In this document: positions 24,671 to 33,221 of the stretch, piece by piece | Layout of the letters: each line of letters begins with the position of its first letter | Numbering within the stretch: position 1 is the first letter of the stretch | Assembly (NCBI GenBank): GCA_025923055.1 | Contig: JAICGP010000002.1 | Coordinates: 1 to 45,408, forward strand | Length of the DNA stretch: 45,408 nt | Direction of reading: 5' to 3' | DNA from: Thermoleophilia bacterium | GTDB lineage: Bacteria; Actinomycetota; Thermoleophilia; Gaiellales; Gaiellaceae | The notes under the pieces: model-generated | What the model was told of the DNA's origin: nothing | Databases searched by the model: none | The model's input: only the letters and a program-made list of their open reading frames with translations | Made by a program: the position numbers and the translations under genes

Positions 24671-27600
24671 GTGACCGAAGACACCCAGACGATTCTCCTC
24701 GACGCGGTCCCCCTGCTCGCCCTGGCGGGGATCTACGGCCTCGTGTCGATGTTCCTCGCCGTGGCGCTCATCCGGGAGCGGCGCGCCTCCTGGCTCGGGA
24801 TCGGAATCTGGCTCCTCTTCGCGCTCGTCGCCGTCATGTCCGCTCTCGTCGGCGCGCTCCGCCTCGACGGCCGGGACGTCTTCGGCGACGAGAGCCCCTG
24901 GCTCCTGATCGTGGGCGCGGCCGCCGTCGCCGTGCCGGGGCTCATCGTCCTCTTCGGCGGGCCCGAGCGGAGCCTCCTCTTCACCGCTCGAACCCGCGTG
25001 CGCGAGGCGGAGGAGCGCGCCACCGTCCGCGGGCGCGAGGCCGACGCGAGCTCGCGGCTCTCGGCAGCGCTCTCGCGCGTGCACACCGCGGACGAGGCGG
25101 CGTCGTTCCTCTTCGACGAGGTGCAGGCCCTGCTCGAGCCCGACGCGCTGATGCTCGCCGTCGTCGACGAGGAGGCTCGTCGCGCGACCGGCTTCGCGAG
25201 CCGCGGTGTCGACGAGGACTGGTGGCGCAGCGTCGCGCTGGACCTCGATCGCGACACGGGCGCCCTCGTCACGGTCGCGCGCGAGCGCACGGCCCTCGCC
25301 ATCTACGACATCGAGGCGGCGGCGAACGTGAACCGGACGCTCGCCGACCAGGTCGCCGCCAAGAGCGCCGCCTTCGTGCCCCTCATCTCCGAAGGGAAGG
25401 TGGCCGGCGTCCTCGTCGCCGCCACCCGCACGCTCAGGCGCGACTTCACGAGCGCGGAGCTCGACGTCGTCCAGGGGCTTGCGAGCGAAGCTGCGCTCGC
25501 CCTCAGCCGGACGCGCTCCAACGAAGCGCTCCGCGTCGCGCTCGAGCGCGAGCGCCTGATCGCGGCGATCGGCCGGCGGGTCCGCTCCGAGCTCGACGTC
25601 GACGCCGTCCTCCAGGTCGCCGTCGAGGAGACCGCGGCGGCCGTCGGCGTCTCACGCTGCTTCGTCCGCCTCGGCGGGCCCGGGGAGGACATGCGCGTCG
25701 TCGCCGAGTGGGACGCGGCCGGGATCGGGCCGGTCGGCGAGGTGGCGCCGCGTCTTCCCGTTCTCAACCTGGCCGCGCGGGAGCGCCGGACCGTGGCCGT
25801 GGGCGACATCGCCACGGCGACCGAGATCGACGACCCGACCCTGGGCAGTCGATCGTCCCACCTCGAGATCGGCACGAACGCCGTGGTCGCGACTCCGATT
25901 CTCGTCTTCGACCGCCTGATCGGGGTCTTCGCCCTGCACCGCTCGGACGTGAGCCGCTGGGCGCCCGGCGAGATCGCGCTCGCGGAGGCGGTCGCCCGCG
26001 AGCTCGGCCTCGCGATCCACACGGCGAGCCTGCTCAGGGACAACGAGCGGCGCATCCGCAGGCAGGAGACGCTGATCGAGGCGGCGCAGGTCCTGACGAG
26101 CGATCTCCGCTTCGACTCCGTCATCCGCCGCCTCGTCGAGGAGGTCGTGAGCCTGACGCGCGCCGAGGCGGCCGACTGCTGGATCCTCGAGCCGGACCGC
26201 AAGCTCCTGCGCTGCCGCGCGGTCGTGGGCCTGCCCGACTGGAACGTCGGCCGCCAGATTCCCCCCGAGGGCACGATCGGACGCGCTCTCGAGACCGGCC
26301 GCTCGGTGCTCACGCACGACTTCGCGGCGACGGAGCAGCCGCCGCCGAGCCCGCCCTACGCCGTCTTCAACGACGTCATGTGCGCGCCGATCACCTGGCT
26401 GGGCGAGGCGCGCGGGATCCTCGGCGTGTGCTCGCGCGAGGCCGGCCGCTTCGACGAGGCCGACGTCGAGGTCCTCGAGGTGTTCGCCCGCTTCGCCTCG
26501 CTCGCTCTTCACAACGCGGAGAGCTTCGAGGAGCGAGGGCGCCAGGCCCAGGCGCAGCGCGGCTTCTACCGCATCGCCGAGGTGCTCGGCTCGACGCTCT
26601 CCCTCTCCGAGACGCTCGACGCGCTCGCCCAGGCCGCGACGGAGGCGCTCGGCGGAGCGGCCGCGGTCGTGCTCGAGCTGCGCAGCGACGAGCTCGTCCT
26701 CGCAGGCGCGCACGAGCTTCCGGCGCCGCTGCGGGCGCGCTTCGCGGCGGGCGTCGCCGACTCGCTCTCGCCGTTCGCGCGAACTGCGGGAGAGGGGCGG
26801 GTGCTGTCCTCAACCGACCTCGCCGAGGACGACCGGTTCGATCCGTCGCTCCGCCGGATGCTCGTCTCCGAGGGCTACGGCTCGCTCCTCTGCGCCCCGG
26901 TCGCCGGCGTGCGCGAGCAGACGTTCGTCGCCGTCGTGCTCTTCAGCGGCGTGCGCACCTTCAGCGACGAGGACGTCCTCCTCACCCAGCACCTGAGCGG
27001 CGCGGCGCGCGGCGCGCTCGAACGGAGCGAGCTCTTCGAGGCGGAGCGCCGGGCGCGGACCTTCTCGCAGCGGCTCGCCGAGGTCGGTGCCCTCTTCTCC
27101 ACGACGCTCGACCCCGCGGTCGTCCTCGACGAGGTGGCGCGCGAGGCGCCGGCGCTGCTCGACGCCGACGCCGCGGTGATCCGGCTTCTCGACGGCGACG
27201 AGCTCGTCGTCCGCACGGCGCACGGACCGGGGACGGCGGAACTCGCCGGCACCTCGTCCAGCTCTGCCTCCGGCATCTCGGGGGCGGTTGCGCAGTCGCG
27301 TGCTCCCGCGTCCGTCCGGGACGGCCGCGACCAGCCACGGCTGGCCCGCGGCGACCTCGTGCTCGAGCGCGGAGCCGCGGCGTCGGTGGCCGTGCCGATG
27401 ATCGCGCACGGCGGCGGCTTCTCGGGCGTCCTCGCCGTGTACTCGCAGACGCCGCGGGTCTGGCGCGAGGACGAGGTGCAGTCCCTCCTGGCGCTCGCCG
27501 CGGCGGCATCGGCGTCGGTCGCCAACGCCGAGCTCTACCAGCGCGTCGCCGAGGAGAAGGAGCGGAGCGGCGCCATCCTGGCCAACATCGCGGACGGCAT

Positions 27601-28606
27601 CGTCGCCGTCGACCGCGACGGGCGGATCGTCCTCTGGAACACGATGGCGGAGCAGGTCACGGGCGTCCCGGCGTCGGAGGCGCTCGGCCGGCTCGTCCCC
27701 GAGGTGCTCCAGCGCGACCTCGCCGGAGACGGCCTGCCGCCCGGGGAGCGCCAGCTCGCCATCCGCCGCGGCTCGAAGGAGGTTTGGATCGCCCTCACCG
27801 AGGCGCAGATGCTCGACCCTGCCGGCGGCGTCGCCGGCCGCGTCTTCGCGTTCCGGGACGTCTCGAGCGAGCGGGTCGTCGAGCAGATGAAGTCGGACTT
27901 CGTCTCGACCGTCTCGCACGAGCTGCGGACGCCGCTCACCTCGATCTACGGCTTCGCGGAGACCTTGATGCGGGCGGACGTCGACTTCTCGGAGCCGGAG
28001 CGGGCCACCTTCCTGCGGTACATCGCGTCCGAGTCGGAGCGCCTCATCCAGATCGTGGACGATCTCCTGAACGTCGCCCGGCTCGAGGCGGGGACGCTCG
28101 CGGTGTCGCTCGAGGCGGTCGACGTCGCCGAGGCCGCGCGCGCGGCGACCGCAACGGCCGAGGCGCACGCCGACGGGCTTCACAGCTTCGCCGTCGATGC
28201 GGAGCCGGGGCCGCTCGTCGTCCGCGCCGACCGGGAGAAGCTCGGACAGGTCCTGGCCAACCTCCTCGACAACGCCGTCAAGTACTCGCCGGAGGGCGGG
28301 ACGATCACGCTCTCGGCGAGGCGCAGGACGGACGCCGTCGAGGTCACGGTCGCCGACGAGGGAATCGGCATCCCGCGCAGCGAGCAGCAGCGGATCTTCG
28401 CGAAGTTCTTCCGGACGGAGGGCGGGACCGGTGCGCCGGGGACGGGGCTCGGCCTCTTCCTCGTCCGAGGGCTCGTCGCCGCCATGGGCGGGCGCGTCTG
28501 GGTCGAGTCCGAGGAGGGGCGGGGCTCGCGCTTCGCGTTCGAGCTGCCGCTCGCTGGATCGGAGCCCGCCGGAGAGCCGAGGGTCGAGGCGGCGGCTCGC
28601 ACGTGA
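24671..28606 (+). CDS. Large multi-GAF/PAS sensor histidine kinase
   Basis: N-terminal TM segments; about five GAF-like segments; PAS (ANIADGIVAVDRDGRIVLWN); HisKA (FVSTVSHELRTPLTSIYGFAETL); HATPase_c. Confidence 0.92.
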   Translation: MTEDTQTILLDAVPLLALAGIYGLVSMFLAVALIRERRASWLGIGIWLLFALVAVMSALVGALRLDGRDVFGDESPWLLIVGAAAVAVPGLIVLFGGPERSLLFTARTRVREAEERATVRGREADASSRLSAALSRVHTADEAASFLFDEVQALLEPDALMLAVVDEEARRATGFASRGVDEDWWRSVALDLDRDTGALVTVARERTALAIYDIEAAANVNRTLADQVAAKSAAFVPLISEGKVAGVLVAATRTLRRDFTSAELDVVQGLASEAALALSRTRSNEALRVALERERLIAAIGRRVRSELDVDAVLQVAVEETAAAVGVSRCFVRLGGPGEDMRVVAEWDAAGIGPVGEVAPRLPVLNLAARERRTVAVGDIATATEIDDPTLGSRSSHLEIGTNAVVATPILVFDRLIGVFALHRSDVSRWAPGEIALAEAVARELGLAIHTASLLRDNERRIRRQETLIEAAQVLTSDLRFDSVIRRLVEEVVSLTRAEAADCWILEPDRKLLRCRAVVGLPDWNVGRQIPPEGTIGRALETGRSVLTHDFAATEQPPPSPPYAVFNDVMCAPITWLGEARGILGVCSREAGRFDEADVEVLEVFARFASLALHNAESFEERGRQAQAQRGFYRIAEVLGSTLSLSETLDALAQAATEALGGAAAVVLELRSDELVLAGAHELPAPLRARFAAGVADSLSPFARTAGEGRVLSSTDLAEDDRFDPSLRRMLVSEGYGSLLCAPVAGVREQTFVAVVLFSGVRTFSDEDVLLTQHLSGAARGALERSELFEAERRARTFSQRLAEVGALFSTTLDPAVVLDEVAREAPALLDADAAVIRLLDGDELVVRTAHGPGTAELAGTSSSSASGISGAVAQSRAPASVRDGRDQPRLARGDLVLERGAAASVAVPMIAHGGGFSGVLAVYSQTPRVWREDEVQSLLALAAAASASVANAELYQRVAEEKERSGAILANIADGIVAVDRDGRIVLWNTMAEQVTGVPASEALGRLVPEVLQRDLAGDGLPPGERQLAIRRGSKEVWIALTEAQMLDPAGGVAGRVFAFRDVSSERVVEQMKSDFVSTVSHELRTPLTSIYGFAETLMRADVDFSEPERATFLRYIASESERLIQIVDDLLNVARLEAGTLAVSLEAVDVAEAARAATATAEAHADGLHSFAVDAEPGPLVVRADREKLGQVLANLLDNAVKYSPEGGTITLSARRRTDAVEVTVADEGIGIPRSEQQRIFAKFFRTEGGTGAPGTGLGLFLVRGLVAAMGGRVWVESEEGRGSRFAFELPLAGSEPAGEPRVEAAART

Positions 28607-29040
28607 TCCGGGTGCTCGTCATCGACGACGAGGCGCCCATCCGCCTGCTCTGCCGCGTGAACCTGGAGGCGGAGGGGATGAGCGTGCTCGAGGCCGGGGA
28701 CGGGCCGGGCGGCGTCGAGGTCGCCCGCGCCGAGCAGCCGGCGGTCATCCTCCTCGACGTCATGATGCCCGGCCTCGACGGCTGGCGCGTGGCCGAGATG
28801 TTGCTCGACGACCCGGTGACGCGGGAGATCCCGATCGTCTTCCTGACCGCCCGCGCCGACCTGCGCGACCGCGCACGCGGCATCGACCTCGGCGGTCTCG
28901 ACTACATCACGAAGCCGTTCAACCCGGTCGAGCTTGCCTCTCTCGTCCGCGAGGTCGTCGGAGCGGTCGAGCGGGGCGAGCGCGAGCAGCTTCGCGGCGA
29001 GAAGGTCTCCGAGCTGCGGGAGCTCTTCGAGGGCGTCTAG
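28603..29040 (+). CDS. Single-domain response regulator (CheY-like receiver)
   Basis: VIRVLVIDDEAPIRLLCRVNLEAEG...ILLDVMMPGLDGW...FLTARAD...YITKPFNP; GTGA overlap with the kinase. Confidence 0.92.
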   Translation: MIRVLVIDDEAPIRLLCRVNLEAEGMSVLEAGDGPGGVEVARAEQPAVILLDVMMPGLDGWRVAEMLLDDPVTREIPIVFLTARADLRDRARGIDLGGLDYITKPFNPVELASLVREVVGAVERGEREQLRGEKVSELRELFEGV

Positions 29041-29102
29041 GAGGGATTGGCGGAACGTCCTTCGTCGCGGGGGTGCGATGGTCGTCTCGAGGAAGGACGC
29101 AG

Positions 29103-29135
29103 GGAGCGCCGATAGTCAGAGGCTATCGGCGCTCC
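29103..29135. terminator. 13-bp perfect hairpin between convergent genes
   Basis: GGAGCGCCGATAG-tcagagg-CTATCGGCGCTCC. Confidence 0.7.
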
Positions 29136-29219
29136 TGAGGACGCAGCATCGGGGCGAGCGCGCTGCCCTGTGGCACAACGCCTGTCTCGCCGAGCCCTCC
29201 TGGCGGAACCGGGGCGACG

Positions 29220-29657
29220 TCAGCGGAACCGCGCGACGGCCATCTCGACGCAGCCGTACCCGCGCCAGCTCCCCCGCGACCAGCCCGCGCCCACGCGACG
29301 GAAGCCGCGCCGGAGGACGAGATCTCGGTGCGACGCGCTGCGAAGCCAGGCGCGCACCGCCCGGGCGGGGTTGAACCAGGAGCAGGTGCCCCAGGCGATG
29401 ACCTCGCCGGTGCCGGCGGACAGGCGGCCGTGGTGGAAGGCGTCGGCGCGCCTGAGGTGACGCGCCCAGCGGTGCGCTCCCACCTGGATGGTGGCGCCGA
29501 CACGGAGCTTGCGCATGTCGCGCGCGTCCCGGGCCTCGTTGATGTTGGCGATGAGGCGCCTCTCCGCCGATGTCGGCGCCGCCTGGGCCGGCGCTGCGAG
29601 CGTCAGGACGCCGGCACACGTGAGCAGGGCGAGTGCTGTCGTGACCGTTTTCTTCAT
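29220..29657 (-). CDS. Secreted CAP-domain (SCP-like) protein
   Basis: Signal peptide MKKTVTTALALLTCAGVLTLAAPAQA; LIANINEARDARDMRKLRV...AHRWARHLRRADAFHHGRL. Confidence 0.85.
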   Translation of the reverse strand: MKKTVTTALALLTCAGVLTLAAPAQAAPTSAERRLIANINEARDARDMRKLRVGATIQVGAHRWARHLRRADAFHHGRLSAGTGEVIAWGTCSWFNPARAVRAWLRSASHRDLVLRRGFRRVGAGWSRGSWRGYGCVEMAVARFR

Positions 29658-29728
29658 GCGCGGCAGGGTCTCGCACGGATGTCGGCAGATCGTGCGGAAA
29701 CAGTTAGCGTTGTCTGAAGATCGCCGGT

Positions 29729-30757
29729 TCATGACGGCTCCCGGGCGAAATCGGCCTGCATTCTGGCACGTTTTTCCGTTTCGCGCTCGTCGTCGGCCCG
29801 CGCGGTCTGCGCGAGCACGACGCCTGCGAGGACAACGAGCCCTCCCAGGATCTGGCTCGCGCCCAGCTCCTCCTCGAGCCAGAGCCATGCGATGACCGCC
29901 GCGAGGACGGGCTCGAGCATCGCGACGATCGTCACGCGCGTGGCCGGGACGTGGTGGAGCGCGCTGACGAAGAGGACGAACGGGACGACGGTGCCGAGGA
30001 CGACGACATAGGCGAGCAGGAGCCAGACCGGAGCGCTCGTGCCGTCTAGGCGGCCGAGCAGCGGCACGCTCCCGTCCACGAGCTCGAGCGGGAACGACCA
30101 CCACGGCTGGGCCACCGCCCAGAAGAGCGCCGAGAAGGCGAATCCCCACGCGAGCAGGGAGTACACGTCGCGGCCCGATGCGAGCGAGCGCTCGGCCATG
30201 AGGACGTAGCCCGCGTAGGCGAGCGCTGTGACGAGGCAGGCGGCGACGCCGAGCCCGTCGAGCGACGACCCGCCCCAGAGGTCGACGACGAGCGTGAGGC
30301 CGAGGAGGCTGAGCGCAATGGAGATCCAGAGCCGCCGCCGCACCGGCTCCCGGACGAAGAAGCGCGCCCAGAGGGCGACGAAGACGGGGGCCAGGTACTG
30401 GATGACGAGCGCGATCCCGATCTCCAGCCGGCGGATCCCCACGAAGTAGAAGAGCTGCACGAAGGCGAGCCCGAAGACACCGAAGAGGGCCAGGAAGACG
30501 AGCTCGCGGCGCCCCGCACGAAGCGTTGCGGGCCTGAGGATCGCGACCGCGGCGACGAGGATGAGGGCGGATCCCGTCGAGCGCACCTCCGCGAGCCGCA
30601 GCGCCGAGAGGCCGGCCGAGTCCAGCACCACCTTCGCCACGACCGCGTTCAGCGACCAGAGCAGGACGGCCGACCAGACGAGCGCGTAGCCGAGGAGCGG
30701 CCGGCGCTCCGGCGGCCCTCGCTCGAGTGCGGGCGGCGCGAAGGGGGCGTCGGCCAC
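29729..30757 (-). CDS. EamA/DMT-family transporter
   Basis: Ten TM; ALVWSAVLLWSLNAVVAKVVL, LGTVVPFVLFVSALHHVPATRVTIVAMLEPVLAAVIAWLWLEE. Confidence 0.9.
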   Translation of the reverse strand: MADAPFAPPALERGPPERRPLLGYALVWSAVLLWSLNAVVAKVVLDSAGLSALRLAEVRSTGSALILVAAVAILRPATLRAGRRELVFLALFGVFGLAFVQLFYFVGIRRLEIGIALVIQYLAPVFVALWARFFVREPVRRRLWISIALSLLGLTLVVDLWGGSSLDGLGVAACLVTALAYAGYVLMAERSLASGRDVYSLLAWGFAFSALFWAVAQPWWSFPLELVDGSVPLLGRLDGTSAPVWLLLAYVVVLGTVVPFVLFVSALHHVPATRVTIVAMLEPVLAAVIAWLWLEEELGASQILGGLVVLAGVVLAQTARADDERETEKRARMQADFAREPS

Positions 30758-30821
30758 GGCGCGACGATAACGGCGGACCGCGCGGCTGCGGCGCGGACGG
30801 CTTCGCGTAGCGTTCGCGCCC

Positions 30822-31793
30822 GTGCTGGGAACCAGGCCCGTCCTCATGGCGACGGCGGGGGCGGTCTGCATCGCCTTCTCGGCGATCCTCGTCCGTCTCG
30901 CCGACGTGCCGCCTTCCACCGCAGCCTTCTACCGCTGCGCCTACGCGCTCCCGCCGCTCGCGCTGCTCGCCCTCGTCGAGCGGCGGCGCTTCGGGCCGCT
31001 CGGCCGGCGGGCGCTCTGGCTCTCGCTCGTCGCCGGCGTCCTCTTCATGGCCGACCTCGTCCTCTGGCACCATGCGATCGCGGCGGTCGGCGCCGGTCTC
31101 GCGACCGTGCTCGGCAACGTCCAGGTCGTCCTCGTCCCGCTCGCGGCCTGGCTGCTCCTCGGCGAGCGGCCCGCGGCGCGGACCATCGGCGCCGTGCCGG
31201 TCGTGCTCGTCGGCGTGGTCCTCATCTCCGGAGTCATCGGGGCGGGCGCGTACGGCTCGAACCCCCCGCTCGGCGTTCTCTTCGGCGTCCTCACGGCGAT
31301 CGCGTATGCGGCGTTCCTGCTCGTCCTCCGCGCAGGGAGCGGCGACCTGCGCCGCCCCGGCGGCCCGCTCTTCTACGCGACGCTCGCGTCGGCGCTCGCG
31401 ACGCTGCCGGTCGGCGCCGGCCTCGACGAGCTCGAGCTCGCGCCGTCGTGGCCCGAGCACGGCTGGCTGATCGTGCTCGCCCTCACGTCCCAGGTGCTCG
31501 GATGGCTCCTCATCGCCGCGGCCCTGCCGCGCCTGCCGGCGGCGCTCACCTCGGTGACGCTGACGCTCCAGCCGGCGCTCTCGGTCGTCTTCGCCGTCGT
31601 CCTCCTCGACGAGGCGCCCTCCGCCGTCCAGCTCGCCGGTGTCGCGGTCATCATCGCCGGCGTCGTCCTCGCGACCGCGGGCCGCCGCCGAGCGCCCTAC
31701 ACTGAGCCCACGCTGCGGGACGTGGCGCAGCCTGGTAGCGCGCCTGCTTTGGGAGCAGGAGGCCGCCGGTTCGAATCCGGCCGTCCCGACTGA
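30822..31793 (+). CDS. EamA/DMT-family transporter whose ORF runs through tRNA-Pro
   Basis: Ten TM; AAGAVCIAFSAILVRLADVPP-like start; SVTLTLQPALSVVFAVVLLDE; tail VAQPGSAPALGAGGRRFESGRPD is tRNA-encoded. Confidence 0.88.
   Translation: MLGTRPVLMATAGAVCIAFSAILVRLADVPPSTAAFYRCAYALPPLALLALVERRRFGPLGRRALWLSLVAGVLFMADLVLWHHAIAAVGAGLATVLGNVQVVLVPLAAWLLLGERPAARTIGAVPVVLVGVVLISGVIGAGAYGSNPPLGVLFGVLTAIAYAAFLLVLRAGSGDLRRPGGPLFYATLASALATLPVGAGLDELELAPSWPEHGWLIVLALTSQVLGWLLIAAALPRLPAALTSVTLTLQPALSVVFAVVLLDEAPSAVQLAGVAVIIAGVVLATAGRRRAPYTEPTLRDVAQPGSAPALGAGGRRFESGRPD
31716..31789 (+). tRNA. tRNA-Pro(TGG)
   Basis: Acceptor CGGGACG/CGTCCCG; anticodon stem CCTGC/GCAGG with loop TTTGGGA; T-loop GGTTCGAATCC. 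Confidence 0.96.
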
Positions 31794-32011
31794 AAGGAAT
31801 GCCTTGCCCAGGCCGCCGTCGGGCTCGACGGCGTACCAGGTCGATCAGGTCGAAGCTAGCCGCGACCGCACCGCCCACGCCGACGGTCGATCGCCTTGAT
31901 TCCCGACCGGGAATCGTCAAACTGTTTCATACCGTCAGTCCAGCCAGATTGTCGTATAGACCGCCGACGCTCGAGGGAGGGATCGATGCGTGGCGACACG
32001 TCCGTGACGTC

Positions 32012-33154
32012 ATGAACGACGGGACGCTTCGCCCGTTTGTCCGGGCGCTCGTCGTGGCGCTCGCTCTCGTGTCAGCGCCGGCGGCTGCCCAGCAGCCACC
32101 GGTGACCACGCCGCAGGAGCCCGCACCGCCTGAGCACGCAGTCGCGGACGACGAGAATTCCTGGGCGCTAGCGGTCTTGATCGGAGCGGGGGTGTGCCTC
32201 GCGGTCGGAATCGGAGGAGGGCTGCGCGCCGCTCGAGGCCCGCTGCGCACACTTCTGGAAGGACGATCTGGGCGGCGCCCACCACATCCTGTCCTTGCGC
32301 GCCCCGCGCCCGACGATTCGCAGGCCGGGTACTTTTCCCCCTTCGCGCAGCCGGGCGTCCGCGTACGGGAGGCGAGTGACTCGGCCTCGCCTGAGGAGGC
32401 TGTCGCGTCCGGGCCGGAGCGCGCTCTGGCGGGCGAGGTGGAAGCCGGTCTGGACGAGATGGCCGCGCAAGACGAGATGGAGAGCTTCGCGGGGGAAGAG
32501 CCGCAGGACGACGCGGCACAGCCGCCGATCGAAGGGCGCAGAGAGTCCGAGCCGGCCGCTTCGGCCATGCTCGAGGCCGCTCAGGTGGAGAGCGCCCTCG
32601 AGATGGAGTCCGAGCCGGTGGCCGAGCTCGGGCCTGTTCACGAATCGGCGGCGGACGAGCCGGATCAGCTCGCGGAGGGCGAGCGGACGACGCTCTCCCC
32701 GATGGTCGAGCCGGAGCTTCTCGTCGTGGAGGAGCCCCGAGCTACGCCGGGCGACGTCCCGGAGCTCGAGCCGCCCCACGCAGAGGAACAGGAAGAGATC
32801 GCCGAGGCCAGTCGGGGAGCAGCCCCCGAAGCGCAGGACGAGGCTCGTGTGGACGAGAGGGCGGCGAAACCAGAGTCCGAAGACGCCATCCCCCCTGAGG
32901 CGGACGGTGCCGCTGAGAACGCGCCGGCGGTGCCCGCTGCGGTTCCAGAGCCAGAACCTGCCGCGGAGGAGGGGCCAACTCCGGTCGAGGAGAAAGCCGG
33001 CGAGCCCGCCGTTGCCGACAGGCCGGCGCCTCGAGCCCGGAAGAAGCCCGCCAAGCCTCGGTCGAAACGGGCTGCCTCGAAGGCGAAGGAAGGGGCGCCC
33101 CCTGCGGAGCCAAAGCCGTCTCGGCGCCGCTCCCCGCGGAGCCCGCCAGGCTGA
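32012..33154 (+). CDS. Hypothetical single-TM protein with long acidic Glu/Ala/Pro tail and basic C-terminus
   Basis: MNDGTLRPFVRALVVALALVSAPAAAQQ signal peptide, TM WALAVLIGAGVCLAVGIGGGL, then low-complexity EPE/AEE sequence ending KPKPSRRRSPRSPPG-like. Confidence 0.65.
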   Translation: MNDGTLRPFVRALVVALALVSAPAAAQQPPVTTPQEPAPPEHAVADDENSWALAVLIGAGVCLAVGIGGGLRAARGPLRTLLEGRSGRRPPHPVLARPAPDDSQAGYFSPFAQPGVRVREASDSASPEEAVASGPERALAGEVEAGLDEMAAQDEMESFAGEEPQDDAAQPPIEGRRESEPAASAMLEAAQVESALEMESEPVAELGPVHESAADEPDQLAEGERTTLSPMVEPELLVVEEPRATPGDVPELEPPHAEEQEEIAEASRGAAPEAQDEARVDERAAKPESEDAIPPEADGAAENAPAVPAAVPEPEPAAEEGPTPVEEKAGEPAVADRPAPRARKKPAKPRSKRAASKAKEGAPPAEPKPSRRRSPRSPPG

Positions 33155-33221
33155 CGAAACCGTATGCTGACGCGAGGCTCCGCTGCCTCCGTGCGGAGCG
33201 CCCGTGCGGCATCATTGCGGC

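Noticed and set aside
24595-29040. 1481-aa plus ORF taken whole
   Set aside because: Only its 3' part (28603-29040) is a real receiver protein; the rest is an alternative frame of the multi-GAF kinase
29220-31460. 746-aa minus ORF taken whole
   Set aside because: Only the 3' part from 29657 encodes a plausible CAP-domain protein with signal peptide; upstream is shadow frame of EamA genes
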